From Candidatus Dactylopiibacterium carminicum (GTDB lineage Bacteria > Pseudomonadota > Gammaproteobacteria > Burkholderiales > Rhodocyclaceae): 40,679 nucleotides of DNA. The position numbers and the translations under genes were made by a program. The stretch lies in the NCBI RefSeq assembly GCF_014736495.1, contig NZ_MDUX01000030.1, forward strand, positions 1-40,679. The letters run 5' to 3'. How positions within the stretch are numbered: the stretch's first letter is position 1; every line of letters starts with the position of its first letter. A model generated the notes under the pieces. It had not been told where the DNA came from. It did no database searches and worked only from the letters and a program-made list of their open reading frames with translations. This document shows positions 39,753 to 40,679 of this stretch, piece after piece.

Positions 39753-40679
39753 ATGCACACCATCGTCTTCTTCGACCGCGACACCATCGCGCCGCAGATC
39801 CAGCTGCGCGCGCCGGGTTTCGAACACGAACTGATCACGCATGCGCGCACCGCGCCGGAGCAGGTGATCGAGCGGCTACAAGGCGCCAGCATCGCGATTA
39901 CCAACAAGGTCGTGCTGAACGCTGAGCTACTTGAACAGTTGCCGGCGCTGAAACTCATCGCCGTCTCCGCCACAGGCACCGATTGCGTGGACAAGGCGGC
40001 CTGCGCGCGGCTGGGCATCGCGGTGACGAATATCCGCGGCTATGCCGTGAACACCGTGCCCGAGCACGTGTTCGCATTGATCCTGGCGCTGCGCCGAAAC
40101 CTGATCGCCTACCGTCAGGACGTACTCGCCGGGCGCTGGCAGGCGGCCGGGCAGTTCTGCTTCTTCGACCATCCGATCCGCGATCTGGCCGGTGCGCGCC
40201 TGGGCATCGTCGGTGCCGGCGTGCTCGGGCAGAAGGTCGCCGCGCTGGCCCGCGCCTTCGGCATGGACACGGTGTTCGCCGAGCACAAGGGCGCGGTGGC
40301 GGTGCGCGAGGGCTATCTGGCCTGGGACGAGGTGATCGCCACGAGCGACATCCTCACCTTGCATTGCCCGCTCACGCCGGCCACGCGCGGCCTGATCGCG
40401 ATGCCGGAATTCCGCGCCATGCGGCGCCGGCCACTGATCATCAACACCGGCCGTGGCGGTCTGGTCGACGAGGCCGCGCTGGCGCAGGCACTGGAGGAAG
40501 GGCTGATCAGCGGCGCCGGCTTCGACGTGGCGACGCAGGAACCGGCGCCCGCCGGCCACCCGCTGCTCGCCATTGCAGGCCGGCCCGACGTGATCCTCAC
40601 TCCGCACGTGGCCTGGGCTTCGGATGAGCAACCGTCTTGGCCGTCAAGCGCTATGCATAGTCGAATCCCACATCGAGCC
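39753..40679 (+). CDS. HprA-like D-2-hydroxyacid dehydrogenase, 3' end altered or cut
   Basis: NAD(P)H-dependent reductase of 2-oxo acids such as hydroxypyruvate/glyoxylate; 309 codons to the window edge without a stop. The N-terminal catalytic lobe reads 'IAVSATGTDCVD' and 'YAVNTVPEHVFALILALRR'. The Rossmann motif is 'LGIVGAGVLGQKVAALA'. The catalytic Arg is in 'INTGRGGLVDE', the Glu in 'TQEPAPAGHPLL' and the His in 'ILTPHVAWASDE'. After that point (about 40629) the family normally continues with a short helix (AMQ.LA..); here it reads 'QPSWPSSAMHS', so either a junction or a frameshift lies there. It is transcribed divergently from the ABC operon and may process its product. Confidence 0.85.
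   Translation, partial: MHTIVFFDRDTIAPQIQLRAPGFEHELITHARTAPEQVIERLQGASIAITNKVVLNAELLEQLPALKLIAVSATGTDCVDKAACARLGIAVTNIRGYAVNTVPEHVFALILALRRNLIAYRQDVLAGRWQAAGQFCFFDHPIRDLAGARLGIVGAGVLGQKVAALARAFGMDTVFAEHKGAVAVREGYLAWDEVIATSDILTLHCPLTPATRGLIAMPEFRAMRRRPLIINTGRGGLVDEAALAQALEEGLISGAGFDVATQEPAPAGHPLLAIAGRPDVILTPHVAWASDEQPSWPSSAMHSRIPHRA

Overview
The window comes from a GC-rich proteobacterium, most likely a facultatively anaerobic betaproteobacterium of the Rhodocyclales type. This rests on a PigA/HemO-type heme oxygenase next to a YbaN/DUF454 gene, an FNR/Anr-type box before an oxygen-independent ribonucleotide reductase, and dispersed GTAGGGTGCGC/GCGCACC palindromes. The taxonomic call is inference. 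No rRNA, tRNA, CRISPR array, complete insertion sequence or prophage was recognised.

Region 1 (1-13134, + strand) looks like an export cassette for a giant surface protein. A very large protein of alternating beta-propeller and cadherin-like blocks, cut at its 5' side, is followed without gaps by a TolC-type outer-membrane lipoprotein. After a 448-nt stretch packed with palindromic repeats come three adaptor-type genes: a small periplasmic HlyD protein, a GAF-like/TM/HlyD protein, and a PqqD-like/M50 metalloprotease/HlyD fusion. There is no ABC ATPase. The fusion gene is frameshifted by an exact 5-bp tandem duplication.

Region 2 (13477-27758) is a heme-iron locus. A PigA-like heme oxygenase and a YbaN protein are on the + strand. 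Everything else is on the - strand. Reading from the right, it runs: TonB-dependent receptor, a double-domain HmuY-like lipoprotein, HmuS/ChuS, HmuT-HmuU-HmuV, a ChaN lipoprotein, then HutW/ChuW, HutX/ChuX and a ChuY-like reductase, and finally an OmpR-type two-component system. Fur-like 7-1-7 palindromes lie before the receptor, hutW and the response regulator. The set encodes uptake plus both oxygen-dependent and oxygen-independent heme ring opening.

Region 3 (28232-31568) holds a PCu(A)C copper chaperone (- strand) divergent from nrdD-nrdG (+ strand). The nrdD promoter carries a perfect FNR box and two NrdR-like boxes exactly 31 bp apart.

Region 4 (31635-40679) is a peptide-type uptake locus on the - strand: binding protein, two permeases, two ATPases, an FCD-type GntR regulator and a cytosolic gamma-glutamyltransferase-like Ntn hydrolase, mostly overlapping end to end. 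A divergent HprA-like D-2-hydroxyacid dehydrogenase starts at 39753 and loses family similarity just before the window ends. The divergent promoter region holds several inverted repeats suited to a dimeric regulator.
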